This document shows, in pieces, positions 42,866 through 50,820 of a DNA stretch of 64,000 nucleotides. The notes under the pieces were generated by a model. That model was not told the DNA's origin and made no database searches. It saw nothing but the letters and a program-made list of their open reading frames with translations. Where the stretch lies: assembly GCF_000828635.1 (NCBI RefSeq), contig NZ_AP012547.1, positions 62,001 through 126,000 on the forward strand. Reading direction: 5' to 3'. Every line of letters begins with the position of its first letter. Positions within the stretch are counted from its first letter, which is position 1. Position numbers and translations under genes: made by a program. This DNA comes from Sulfuritalea hydrogenivorans sk43H. Its GTDB lineage: Bacteria; Pseudomonadota; Gammaproteobacteria; Burkholderiales; Rhodocyclaceae.

Positions 42866-43447
42866 ATGCCGAACACCATCGACGAACTGCTGGCGCGCAT
42901 TCGGAGCTTGCAGGACGAACTCGAAGAAGAGTATCGCAAGGCCCGCGACGAGTTCGGGCAGAAACGGGCCCGGCTGGCGGACGAGCTGCTGCGTCAGCAG
43001 CGCGAGTACAAGATCGGCCTGTTCAGCTTCCTCGCCCGTACCCGGCCACTGGTGGCGCTGACCGCGCCGCTCGTCTACGCCGGCTGGATACCGTTCCTTC
43101 TGCTTGACCTGTTTGTCACGCTCTACCAGATCATCTGCTTCCCGATCTACCGGATTCCCAAGGTGCGCCGCGCCGACTATCTGGTGTTCGACCGGGCCGG
43201 GTTGCCCTATCTCAACATCATCGAGAAATTCAACTGCTTCTATTGCTCATACGGCAACGGCGTCGCCGCCTATGCCCGCGAAGTCGCGGCGCGCACCGAG
43301 CAGTACTGGTGTCCGATCAAGCATGCGCGAAGAATCCATGCTGCGCACGGGCGGTATCCGCAGTTTTTCGAATATGGCGACGCCGAGGCTTTCCGTCTCG
43401 GCATGGAAAGATTGCGCCAGCAGTATCAGGATACGAACCGCACGTAG
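42866..43447 (+). CDS. Conserved hypothetical membrane-associated protein
   Basis: A 193-residue protein. Residues 5-45 are likely helical and charged (coiled coil), residues about 50-85 are hydrophobic (PLVALTAPLVYAGWIPFLLL) and probably cross the membrane once or twice. The C-terminal half is strongly patterned: NIIEKFNCFYCSYGNGVAAY and AARTEQYWCPIKHARRIH, with three to four Cys that could bind metal. I have seen similar sequences in other proteobacteria but no function is known. The start is uncertain: GTG at 42851 is the alternative, neither has a strong ribosome site. Confidence 0.7.
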   Translation: MPNTIDELLARIRSLQDELEEEYRKARDEFGQKRARLADELLRQQREYKIGLFSFLARTRPLVALTAPLVYAGWIPFLLLDLFVTLYQIICFPIYRIPKVRRADYLVFDRAGLPYLNIIEKFNCFYCSYGNGVAAYAREVAARTEQYWCPIKHARRIHAAHGRYPQFFEYGDAEAFRLGMERLRQQYQDTNRT

Positions 43448-43476
43448 CGCCTGTCTTGGCGCGGGGCAATCCGGCT

Positions 43477-44055
43477 TTACCGGCAGCGGGCGATTTCGGC
43501 GTCGGTCATGACCGACTTGATCACGCAGCGCTGCTCGGCCGCCGCCTGCTGACGCAGCTGTTCCTTCTTCTTCTTTTGCTCGGCGAGTGCAATTTCCTTT
43601 TGCTTGCGCTCTTCCTCGGCCTGTTTCGCCAGGTGCTCGATCTCCTCGCGCTTGCGCTGTTCCTCGGCCTTGCGCTTGTCGTCGGTGATCTTCGACAGTT
43701 CCATCTGCTGCGCCTGCTTTTCCGCAAGGCGTTGCTGTTCTTCGGCGGACAGCTTGGCCGCCGCGGCCGATCCGGCGACTGATCCGGCAGCCACGCCGAC
43801 CGCCGCGCCGGTGGCCATTGCGGCTGCGGTCGAGGCGCCGCTCGACGGCGAACTGCCACCCGACGAAACATTGATGCTGATGCCTTTGCTCGCGGAGGAG
43901 GCGACCTCGTCCTTGTCGGTCTTCTTGGCTGCTGTAGAGCCTGTCGTGGATTTCGACGAGGACGACGAAGATCGGCTGCCGCCGCGCCCGGCTTCGCTAA
44001 CCGTGGAAAATGCCACCAGCAGCGTGGCGATCAGAAAGTGGGTTGTTGTCTTCAT
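43477..44055 (-). CDS. Secreted low-complexity protein with coiled coil
   Basis: A 192-residue protein: signal peptide (TTTHFLIATLLVAFSTVSEA), a Ser/Gly-rich stretch (residues 24-75), an Ala/Gly stretch (about 75-100) that could form a membrane-close segment, then a Glu/Lys/Gln-rich coiled coil (residues 103-175), ending in QRCVIKSVMTDAEIARCR. Two Cys in the tail may form a disulfide. No domain is recognised and function is unknown. It converges on the preceding hypothetical gene. Confidence 0.6.
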   Translation of the reverse strand: MKTTTHFLIATLLVAFSTVSEAGRGGSRSSSSSSKSTTGSTAAKKTDKDEVASSASKGISINVSSGGSSPSSGASTAAAMATGAAVGVAAGSVAGSAAAAKLSAEEQQRLAEKQAQQMELSKITDDKRKAEEQRKREEIEHLAKQAEEERKQKEIALAEQKKKKEQLRQQAAAEQRCVIKSVMTDAEIARCR

Positions 44056-44110
44056 GGAGCGTCGGGAATCGGTACGGGAATTCGAAGGCTAGCCCGAATG
44101 GCGCGACTGT

Positions 44111-45628
44111 TCAAGTAGCCAGCAGGCAGCTTCGTTCATCGGCGTCTGGCGGCTCGAACCACGTCAGCTGCTTTTCGAGCACGGCGACGGTGGCTTCCGA
44201 GGCGTCGCCGCTGCGTGCGCCGAGGCGCCGGCGCAGTTCCTCCGGCGGCGCTGCGGTGGCGAGGATGCCGAAGACCGCGCCGAGTTCGGCCGCCAATGCA
44301 CGGAACTCCTCGCGTTCGGCGCGCTTCAGAAAGGCCGCATCGACGATCACCGGCCAGCCGGCGGCCAGCAGGTCCCGCGCCAATGCGCGCAGCCGCGCAT
44401 AGGTGCGGGTCGTTGCCTCGATCGTGTAGATTCCGCCGTCCTGCGCCGAATGGCTGCTTTCCCGTGGCGCCAGGCCGAACAGGCGCTTGCGCTCGACGTC
44501 CGAGCGCAGCCGGACGATGCTGCCGGCACCCGCCACGGCCGGGTCCAGCAGGCGCGCCGAACTGACCGTGGTCTTGCCCGAACCCGACAGCCCGCAGGTG
44601 ATGGTGAGAGTCGGCGCTGGCGGGACGGCGATTTGCTGTGCCAGTTGCAGGTAGGTGCGCGCCGAATCGAAGCCGGCCGGTTTCTGCTCCGCGTCTTCCT
44701 GTCGGGCACGCAGTGCTGCAATCTTGGCGCGCACCACGGCGCGGTATACGGCGTAAAAGCGCAGCACGGCGAGCGCCTGGAAATCGCCGCCGGTTTCCAG
44801 CCAGGCGTTCAGCAGCCACGCGGCCAGCCCCGGCTGGCGGTGGTCGAGCAGGTCGATCCAGACGAAGGCGATCTCGCTGGCTGTGTCGTTCCAGCGGAAA
44901 TCCTCGTTGAACTCGATGCAGTCGAAGGGCGTCACGCGGCCATCGATCAGCACCAGGTTTCCCAGATGCAGGTCGCCGTGGCCTTCGCGGACAAAGCCGT
45001 CCGCCTTGCGCGCAGCGAAGTCGCCGGCTCGCCGCGTGAATTCGTCGTCGGTCCAGCGCGCCAGCTGCTCCACCTGCGGCTGGTCGGCTTGCGGCAGGAG
45101 CTGGCGCAGTTCGACGAAGTTTTCCCGCGCCGCCGCCAGGACCTGTTCCGGCGCACCGAAGCGCGTGCCGGGCGCCGCCACGGCCGCCGCCTGCTGAAAC
45201 GCGCACAGCGTGGCGGCGAGCTGGGAAAGCTGGGCCGGTTGCAGTTCGCCGCGCTTCGCGACCCGATCGAGCCGCCCGCTTTCGTCGAAGCGGCGCATGC
45301 GTACCGCCCACTCGATGGCTGGCATCGCGCCGAGCCGGGGTTGTTCGGGCGTCCCGCCAATCGGCACCACGTCGAGATACAAGCCCGCGGCGAAGCGGTG
45401 GTTGAGCACCAGTTCCGCGCGACAAAATGCCTCGCGTCGCGCCAGCGTGCCGTAATCGAGAAAGGGCAGCGTGATCGGCTTCTTGATCTTGTAGGCGAAA
45501 TCGCCCGCCAGCAGCAGCCACGAGGCATGCGTCTGGATCAGATCGACGCGCCCGGCCGGATGCGGATAAGCGTGCGGGTCGAGCAGGGCGGCGATCAGGG
45601 GCGGCAGAGGGTTTCCCATGCGATTCAT
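44111..45628 (-). CDS. Aminoglycoside phosphotransferase-like domain fused to a P-loop kinase
   Basis: A 505-residue protein. The N-terminal part has an APH-type kinase core: AGDFAYKIKKP and the catalytic loop EGHGDLHLGNLV, with FDCIEF as the metal site. From about residue 355 a second domain starts with GLSGSGKTT (Walker A) and ends with WPVIVDAAFLKRAEREEF, as in zeta-toxin or AAA_33 kinases. This fused family is widespread but its substrate is not known. ATG at 45628 is chosen; 45619 is also possible. The segment AVPPAPTL just before the P-loop comes from a 24-base repeat lying antisense. Confidence 0.82.
   Translation of the reverse strand: MNRMGNPLPPLIAALLDPHAYPHPAGRVDLIQTHASWLLLAGDFAYKIKKPITLPFLDYGTLARREAFCRAELVLNHRFAAGLYLDVVPIGGTPEQPRLGAMPAIEWAVRMRRFDESGRLDRVAKRGELQPAQLSQLAATLCAFQQAAAVAAPGTRFGAPEQVLAAARENFVELRQLLPQADQPQVEQLARWTDDEFTRRAGDFAARKADGFVREGHGDLHLGNLVLIDGRVTPFDCIEFNEDFRWNDTASEIAFVWIDLLDHRQPGLAAWLLNAWLETGGDFQALAVLRFYAVYRAVVRAKIAALRARQEDAEQKPAGFDSARTYLQLAQQIAVPPAPTLTITCGLSGSGKTTVSSARLLDPAVAGAGSIVRLRSDVERKRLFGLAPRESSHSAQDGGIYTIEATTRTYARLRALARDLLAAGWPVIVDAAFLKRAEREEFRALAAELGAVFGILATAAPPEELRRRLGARSGDASEATVAVLEKQLTWFEPPDADERSCLLAT
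44609..44632 (+). repeat. 24-base dispersed repeat, antisense inside the kinase-fusion gene
   Basis: 21 of 24 matches on the plus strand, opposite to the host gene, where it encodes AVPPAPTL in the linker between the two kinase domains. It is the only clear intragenic copy that is not sense. Confidence 0.75.
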
Positions 45629-45744
45629 TATCACCCCCGGCAACCCGCAATCGCCGAGCATCTTTCGCCCGATGCCCCGAATGCTCAATACCTCGGGAGC
45701 ATCGTGACGATAGCGGCAGCAGTCTGTGTCGAGGATGGGAGGGG

Positions 45745-45773
45745 TTGACATTAACGAACGATCGTTCTATAAA
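45745..45773 (+). promoter_or_regulatory. Promoter with embedded TetR operator
   Basis: TTGACA (45745-45750), exactly 17 bases, TATAAA (45768-45773): close to consensus. The spacer contains the perfect 12-base palindrome GAACGATCGTTC (45756-45767), so a bound repressor would block RNA polymerase. The expected start site (about 45780) coincides with the ATG of the tetR gene. Confidence 0.75.
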
Positions 45774-45779
45774 GTCGCC

Positions 45780-46385
45780 ATGGGCAAAGGCGAACACACA
45801 CGGCAGGCAATCCTTGACGAGGCGCTCTCGATGGCAAGTTGTATCGGCCTCGGCTCGCTCAGCATCGGCGTGCTGGCCGAGCGTACCCACATGTCGAAGA
45901 GCGGGCTGTTCGCGCATTTCGGCTCCAAGGAGGAATTGCAGCTGGCCGTCCTGCGCGAATCGCAGCAGCGGTTTGCCGAAGTGGTGGTCCGGCCGGCCTT
46001 GCGTCTGCCGCGCGGCCTAGCCCGGTTGCGCGCCATCGTGGTCAATTGGCTCGACTGGACCCGGACCTGCAATCTGCCGGGAGGCTGCGTGATCAATGCC
46101 GCTGCCGCCGAATTCGACGATCAGCCCGGTCCGCTGCGCGACGAGGTCAGGAACGGCTTGCTGGCCTTGCGCCGCACTTTGGCCGAGACGGTGACCAAGG
46201 CCGTCGCTACCGGCGAATTGCGCGCCGATACCGATGTCGAGCAATTCGTCTTTGAATTGAATGGAATCTACCAGGTGACACAGCAGAGTCGACGATTGCT
46301 CAACGACCTGGATGCAGATCGCCGGGCGCTCGCTGCATTCGATCGCCTGATTCGCGACAACGCCGTTACTGAGGAAGGGAAATAG
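45780..46385 (+). CDS. TetR/AcrR family regulator
   Basis: A 201-residue regulator with the head RQAILDEALSMASCIGLGSL then TEHM-like MSKSGLFAHFGSKEELQLAV. The C-terminal part (LPGGCVINAAAAEFDDQPGP) is that of a TetR_C branch often next to hydrolases. The start at 45780 is set by the HTH position and a near-consensus promoter that would begin transcription at this ATG, so the mRNA may be leaderless. The hydrolase gene follows after two bases. It most likely represses itself and the hydrolase. Confidence 0.85.
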   Translation: MGKGEHTRQAILDEALSMASCIGLGSLSIGVLAERTHMSKSGLFAHFGSKEELQLAVLRESQQRFAEVVVRPALRLPRGLARLRAIVVNWLDWTRTCNLPGGCVINAAAAEFDDQPGPLRDEVRNGLLALRRTLAETVTKAVATGELRADTDVEQFVFELNGIYQVTQQSRRLLNDLDADRRALAAFDRLIRDNAVTEEGK

Positions 46386-46387
46386 AC

Positions 46388-47287
46388 ATGGAACTGAATC
46401 TCAAGCCCGCTTTTTTTTGGCTAACTAATAGCACGACCGTTCGTTCCGCAACATTCTCGGCGAAGCTGTTCTGGCGGCGCGCGATTTTCCGAGCGCTGTG
46501 GGAGGTGTCGCCGCGGCGTGCCATCGACAAGGCCGTCCGTGTGTTGCTGACGCCGCCGCGACAGCGGTTTTCCGACGACGAACTGGCGGTGCTGGAAGAA
46601 GCCAGCCTGTTGCCGGTACCCATGATCTCGGGCCGGCTGGTCGCCTGGCGCTGGGGTCGCGCCGCCGATCCGGCGGTGGTCCTGGTGCATGGTTGGGGCG
46701 GGCGCGGCACCCAGTTGCGCGCTTTCATCGATCCGCTGCTCGAACGCGGCTTTTCGGTGATCAGTTACGACGCGCCCGGCCACGGCATGACGGGCGGCGA
46801 GGAATCGTCCCTGCCTCATATTTTGCAGGGACTCAATGCGCTGCTGGACCATGTCGGCCCGGTAGAGGCGATCATCGGTCATTCCGTCGGCGGCGCCATG
46901 ACCGCCAAGGCATTGGCGAAGCGGCCGGCAATCAAGCGCGGTGTCCTGATCGCGCCGCCGGCCAGTTTGATCGGGCATACGCGCCGGATCGCCGCCGCAT
47001 TGCGCTGGCCCGAGGCCCTGCGTGCCGCCACCCAGCGCCGGATCGAGTATCGCTTCGGCGTCGGCTGGAACGAGTTCGAAGCCGAAAGTGCGCGCGGCGA
47101 ACAACCCTTGCTGGTGATTCATGACGCCCGGGATCGCGAGGTCGCCTTGGGCGAAGGCCAGCGCCATGCACGCCATTGGCCCCGTGCCCGCATGCTGGAG
47201 ACTTCCGGCCTCGGCCATCGGCGGATTCTCGAAGACCGGCTTGTCATCGAAGCCGCCGCCGACTTCATCGCCGGAAACCGGCCATGA
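46388..47287 (+). CDS. Alpha/beta hydrolase
   Basis: A 299-residue hydrolase. LVHGWGGRGTQLRAFIDPLL marks the oxyanion region, IGHSVGGAMTAK carries the nucleophile Ser, and GLGHRRIL near the C-terminus the His; the acid is probably in IHDARDREV. The substrate is unknown. It has a strong ribosome site (GAGGAAGGGAA) inside the tetR end and its stop overlaps the start of the GNAT gene. Likely derepressed through the upstream TetR. Confidence 0.85.
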   Translation: MELNLKPAFFWLTNSTTVRSATFSAKLFWRRAIFRALWEVSPRRAIDKAVRVLLTPPRQRFSDDELAVLEEASLLPVPMISGRLVAWRWGRAADPAVVLVHGWGGRGTQLRAFIDPLLERGFSVISYDAPGHGMTGGEESSLPHILQGLNALLDHVGPVEAIIGHSVGGAMTAKALAKRPAIKRGVLIAPPASLIGHTRRIAAALRWPEALRAATQRRIEYRFGVGWNEFEAESARGEQPLLVIHDARDREVALGEGQRHARHWPRARMLETSGLGHRRILEDRLVIEAAADFIAGNRP

Positions 47288-47916
47288 CCGCGCGGCCGCC
47301 GTGGATGGGGGAAATGCAGGAATTTCGCCTGCGTTCGGCAACCCCAGCCGATCGCAGTCTGATAGAGCGATTTCTGGCGACGATGGATCGGGCAGGGCTG
47401 TACGAGCGACACTTTTCGCATGGCGAGGGACCCAATCTGGCCTTGCTGCAGCGTGTCGATCGGATCGACCATCGGGATCGCGTCACGATTCTTGCGCTCG
47501 GACACGATGGCGAGGTGGTCGGACACGGCGAATATGTCGCGCAAGACGGCGCGGCGGAATTCGCCTTGATGGTGCTGCCCCGGTTTCGCGCCCGCGGCAT
47601 CGGCCGGCGATTGCTGCGGGCCCTGCTCGACATCGCCACCGCGACCGGACAGCGCACTCTGCACGGAATGATCCAGGCCACCAACGCGCGGGCCCTGAAG
47701 CTTGCCGCCGACTGCGGGCTGCGGCCGCAGCCAAGCGGCGACCGCACGGTCGTGATAGTCTCCCGGGCGTTGATCGCGAGTGCCGCTGCTACAGCTCCTG
47801 CCGGACTCGCCGCCATTGCCGCCGGGAATCCGATTCCAATAGTCCGCCATGACCCTGACCGAACTCCGCTACATCGTCGCACTGGCCCGGGAGCGCCACT
47901 TCGGGCGCGCGGCTGA
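47284..47916 (+). CDS. GNAT-family N-acetyltransferase
   Basis: A 210-residue protein with the acetyl-CoA pyrophosphate loop in LPRFRARGIGRRLLRALLDI and the following NARALKLAADCGLRP. The ATG overlaps the hydrolase stop (ATGA). The acceptor is unknown. The last 68 bases overlap the start of the oxyR gene in another frame, so either a shorter translation product ends earlier in vivo or the overlap is real; the C-terminal residues (about 170-210) have no family match. Confidence 0.78.
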   Translation: MTARPPWMGEMQEFRLRSATPADRSLIERFLATMDRAGLYERHFSHGEGPNLALLQRVDRIDHRDRVTILALGHDGEVVGHGEYVAQDGAAEFALMVLPRFRARGIGRRLLRALLDIATATGQRTLHGMIQATNARALKLAADCGLRPQPSGDRTVVIVSRALIASAAATAPAGLAAIAAGNPIPIVRHDPDRTPLHRRTGPGAPLRARG

Positions 47917-48760
47917 CAAATGCAACGTATCCCAGCCGACACTCTCGGTAGCCGTCAAGAAGCTCGAAGATGAGCTGGGTATAGCGCTATTTGAAAGAAG
48001 TTCGGGGGATGTTCGTGCAACTCCGATCGGCGCCCAGGTGGTGGCGCAGGCCGAGCGGGCGCTGGCCGAAGCGGCGCGCGTGGCCGAAGTCGCGGCCGCG
48101 GGCAAGGACCCGCTGGCCGGGCCGCTGCGCCTCGGGGTGATCTACACCATCGGTCCCTGGCTCCTGCCGGCGCTGGTGCCCCGGGTGAAGGCACTGGCAC
48201 CGCAGATGCCCCTGTTCATTGCCGAGGGCTACACCGAAAACCTGCTGGAAAGGCTGAAGTCCTCCGAACTCGATGTGCTGGTGCTGGCCCTGCCTATCGA
48301 CGAGCCCGGTCTGGTCGCCCAGCCGGTCTATGACGAGGCCTTCCGCACCCTGGTCCCCGTGTCCCACCCCTGGGCCAAACTGAAATCGCTGCGGCCGGAG
48401 CAGCTGCTCGACGAACCCTTGCTGATGCTGGGCGCAGGCAACTGCTTCCGCGACCAGGTGCTTGATTTGTGCGCCCGCGCCAGCAGCGGCGAATCGCCGC
48501 AGGTGCTGGAAGGCAGTTCGCTGGAAACCATTCGCCACATGGTGGCGTCGGGCGTCGGAGTCACCGTGATGCCGGCCAGCAGCGTCGATGGCATTCCTCC
48601 CGACGATGCCCTGTTGCGCGTGAAATGCTTCGTCGAGCCGACGCCGACACGGCGCGTGGGCCTGGTCTGGCGCTCCAGTTTTCCCCGCCACAAGGCCATC
48701 GACGTCATGCGCCAGGCCGTGCTCGACTGTCACCTGCCGGGTACCCGTCTGGCGAAGTGA
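47849..48760 (+). CDS. oxyR: Hydrogen peroxide-sensing LysR regulator
   Basis: A 303-residue LysR protein. The HTH TELRYIVALARERHFGRAAD then CNVSQPTLSVAVKKLEDELG is typical. The redox pair is exact: Cys199 and Cys208 in GNCFRDQVLDLC, at the same numbers as E. coli OxyR, whose disulfide forms on peroxide. It would activate peroxide-defence genes; the rubrerythrin and Fe-S oxidoreductase genes just downstream are plausible targets. A small hairpin (CGATAG/CTATCG) follows the stop but has no T run. Confidence 0.93.
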   Translation: MTLTELRYIVALARERHFGRAADKCNVSQPTLSVAVKKLEDELGIALFERSSGDVRATPIGAQVVAQAERALAEAARVAEVAAAGKDPLAGPLRLGVIYTIGPWLLPALVPRVKALAPQMPLFIAEGYTENLLERLKSSELDVLVLALPIDEPGLVAQPVYDEAFRTLVPVSHPWAKLKSLRPEQLLDEPLLMLGAGNCFRDQVLDLCARASSGESPQVLEGSSLETIRHMVASGVGVTVMPASSVDGIPPDDALLRVKCFVEPTPTRRVGLVWRSSFPRHKAIDVMRQAVLDCHLPGTRLAK

Positions 48761-48918
48761 TGCGATAGTCGCCGGCTATCGGGCCGGTCGGAAAATCCAA
48801 TTGGAAATCGGCGGATCGCCGGACTAGAGTTTGTTCAGGTCCGCAGGCGCCAAAGCCCTGCGACTCGGTATTGCGCGACGGCGCGGTACCCCCAATACCA
48901 ACGCAGAGGAGTCCAAGC

Positions 48919-49338
48919 ATGCAACTCAAGGGATCCAAGACCGAAGGCAACCTGAAGGCCGCGTTCGCCGGCGAATCGCAGGCCAACCGCCGCTACCTGT
49001 ATTTTGCGAACAAGGCCGACATCGAAGGCTTCAACGACGTTTCCGCCGTGTTCCGCTCCACCGCCGAGGGTGAGACCGGCCACGCCCATGGCCACCTCGA
49101 GTATCTCGAAACCTGCGGCGATCCGGCTACCGGCCTGCCCTTCGGCGATACCGCCGCCAACTTGAAGACCTCCATCGCCGGCGAAACCCACGAATACACC
49201 GACATGTACCCGGGCATGGCCAAGACCGCGCGCGACGAAGGCTTCGACGAAATCGCCGACTGGTTCGAGACGCTGGCCAAGGCCGAGCGCTCGCACGCCA
49301 ACAAGTTCCAGAGAACGCTGGACAGCCTCAACGGCTGA
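48919..49338 (+). CDS. Rubrerythrin-like ferritin-fold protein, short form
   Basis: A 139-residue diiron protein. The Glu-rich helices are visible in AFAGESQANRRYLYFANK, AEGETGHAHGHLEYLE, AGETHEYTDMYPGMA and AKAERSHANKF, giving the ligands of a non-haem diiron site that reduces hydrogen peroxide. The C-terminal rubredoxin domain with its CxxC pairs is missing, so an outside electron donor is needed; the Fe-S oxidoreductase and DUF3501 genes downstream are candidates. Start at 48919 after GCAGAGGAG. Confidence 0.88.
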   Translation: MQLKGSKTEGNLKAAFAGESQANRRYLYFANKADIEGFNDVSAVFRSTAEGETGHAHGHLEYLETCGDPATGLPFGDTAANLKTSIAGETHEYTDMYPGMAKTARDEGFDEIADWFETLAKAERSHANKFQRTLDSLNG

Positions 49339-49369
49339 TAAAGGCCAGCGGACGGCGGCAGGCAAGCCC

Positions 49370-49393
49370 GCCGCCGTACCGCCAGCGCCGACT
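49370..49393 (-). repeat. 24-base dispersed repeat, intergenic
   Basis: 21 of 24 matches, minus strand, between the rubrerythrin and Fe-S oxidoreductase genes. Its left end joins an imperfect hairpin (ACGGCGGC...GCCGCCGT). Confidence 0.75.
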
Positions 49394-49443
49394 CCTGACC
49401 CCGACGCCCTACCCCATTCCGTATAACGCAAAGGAAGGACGCC

Positions 49444-50778
49444 ATGCGCGAAGGCAATCTCGAAGCCCCCACCCGTCACGCGATCGACTGGAAAAATCCG
49501 GACTTCTACGATGAAGCCGCGTGCGAGAAGGAACTCGAACGCATCTTCGACATCTGCCACGGCTGCCGCCGCTGCGTGTCGCTGTGCAATGCCTTCCCTA
49601 CCCTGTTCGACCTGATCGACGAGGCGGGCGACGCCGAGACCGCCGGCGTGCCGAAGGAAAAATTCTGGAAGGTGGTCGACCAGTGCTACCTGTGCGACGT
49701 CTGCTACATGACGAAGTGTCCCTATGTGCCGCCGCACCAGTGGAACCTCGATTTCCCGCACACCATGCTGCGCGCCAAGGCGATCCAGTACAAGACCGGG
49801 AAAATGAAATTCCGCGACAAGCTGTTGACCTCGACCGAACTGGTGGGAACTTTGTCCTCGATTCCGGTGGTGGTGCATGCAGTGAATGCCGCCAACAAGT
49901 TCGGCCCGGCGCGCGCCGTGCTGCAACAGGTGCTCGGCGTGCAGAAGGAGCGCCAGCTGCCGGAATTCGACAGCGCCCACTTCCGCGCCAACGCGACGCC
50001 CAGCCACAACCATCCGGTACGGGACGGCGCAAAGTCGCCGGGCAAGGTGGCGGTGTTCTCGACCTGCTACGTCAATTACAACGAGCCCGGCCTCGGCCAC
50101 GACCTGCTCAAGCTGCTCGACCACAACGAGATTCCCTATGTCGTGGTGCAGGGCGAAACCTGCTGCGGCATGCCCAAGCTGGAACTGGGCGACCTGAACA
50201 CCGTCGAGAAGTACAAGGAGCGCAACATCCCGCTGATGCACGAGCTGGCGCAAGCCGGCTATGCCATCGTGACGCCGGTGCCGTCGTGCACGCTGATGTT
50301 CAAGAGCGAAATTCCGCTGTTGTTCCCGGAAGATGCGCGTTGCAAGGAAGTTTCGCTGGCCATGTACGACCCCTTCGAGTACTTCGTCCTGCGCAACAAG
50401 GACGGCCTGCTGAAGACCGACTTCAAGGTGCCGCTGGGCAAGGTTTCGTACCACATCCCCTGTCATTCGCGGGTGCAGAACGTCGGCCGCAAGACCGAGG
50501 AAATGCTGAAAATGACCGGCGCCACGGTGAATACCGTTGAGCGTTGCGCCGGCCACGACGGCACCTGGGGCGTCAAGGAGGAGTACTACGAACTGTCGAT
50601 GAAAATCGGCAAGCCGGTGTTCAAGGCCATGGCCAAGGACGAACCCGACTACGTGAGTTCCGACTGCGCCATCGCCGGCCGCCACATCCTGCAAGGCATG
50701 AACGAGGCCGGTGCCACGGGAAGGAAGGAAAAGCAGCATCCGCTGACGCTGCTGCGCATCGCCTACGGACTTGAATGA
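49444..50778 (+). CDS. Fe-S oxidoreductase with two 4Fe-4S clusters and two CCG domains (heterodisulfide reductase-like)
   Basis: A 444-residue protein. Two ferredoxin-type motifs lie near the N-terminus: CHGCRRCVSLCNAFP and CYLCDVCYMTKCPYVPP. Two CCG-type domains follow: TCYVNYNEPGLGHDLLKLLD with GETCCGMPKLELGD, and HIPCHSRVQNVGRKTEEMLK with ERCAGHDGTWG. This GlpC/HdrB-like architecture moves electrons between clusters. Known from family context: such genes recur between rubrerythrin and DUF3501 genes. A good AAGGAAGG site supports the start. Likely electron donor to the short rubrerythrin, which is inference. Confidence 0.85.
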   Translation: MREGNLEAPTRHAIDWKNPDFYDEAACEKELERIFDICHGCRRCVSLCNAFPTLFDLIDEAGDAETAGVPKEKFWKVVDQCYLCDVCYMTKCPYVPPHQWNLDFPHTMLRAKAIQYKTGKMKFRDKLLTSTELVGTLSSIPVVVHAVNAANKFGPARAVLQQVLGVQKERQLPEFDSAHFRANATPSHNHPVRDGAKSPGKVAVFSTCYVNYNEPGLGHDLLKLLDHNEIPYVVVQGETCCGMPKLELGDLNTVEKYKERNIPLMHELAQAGYAIVTPVPSCTLMFKSEIPLLFPEDARCKEVSLAMYDPFEYFVLRNKDGLLKTDFKVPLGKVSYHIPCHSRVQNVGRKTEEMLKMTGATVNTVERCAGHDGTWGVKEEYYELSMKIGKPVFKAMAKDEPDYVSSDCAIAGRHILQGMNEAGATGRKEKQHPLTLLRIAYGLE

Positions 50779-50786
50779 TCCTGCAA

Positions 50787-50818
50787 GGGGATACCGTCTC
50801 CGCGTCCCGCGGAGACAT
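50787..50818 (+). repeat. GGGGATACC hairpin element over the DUF3501 ribosome site
   Basis: GGGGATACC is followed by the perfect hairpin GTCTCCGCG-TCC-CGCGGAGAC (50796-50816), then ATAAATGG. Read in the other direction it matches the tandem repeat at 42695-42782 (13 bases at one end, 8 at the other). The right arm contains GGAGA, the likely ribosome site of the next gene, so folding could hide it. Confidence 0.7.
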
Positions 50819-50820
50819 AA

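Noticed and set aside
42739-43107. A 122-codon frame starting in the tandem 44-base repeat
   Set aside because: Its first part is repeat sequence and its second part is the hypothetical gene at 42866 read in another frame.
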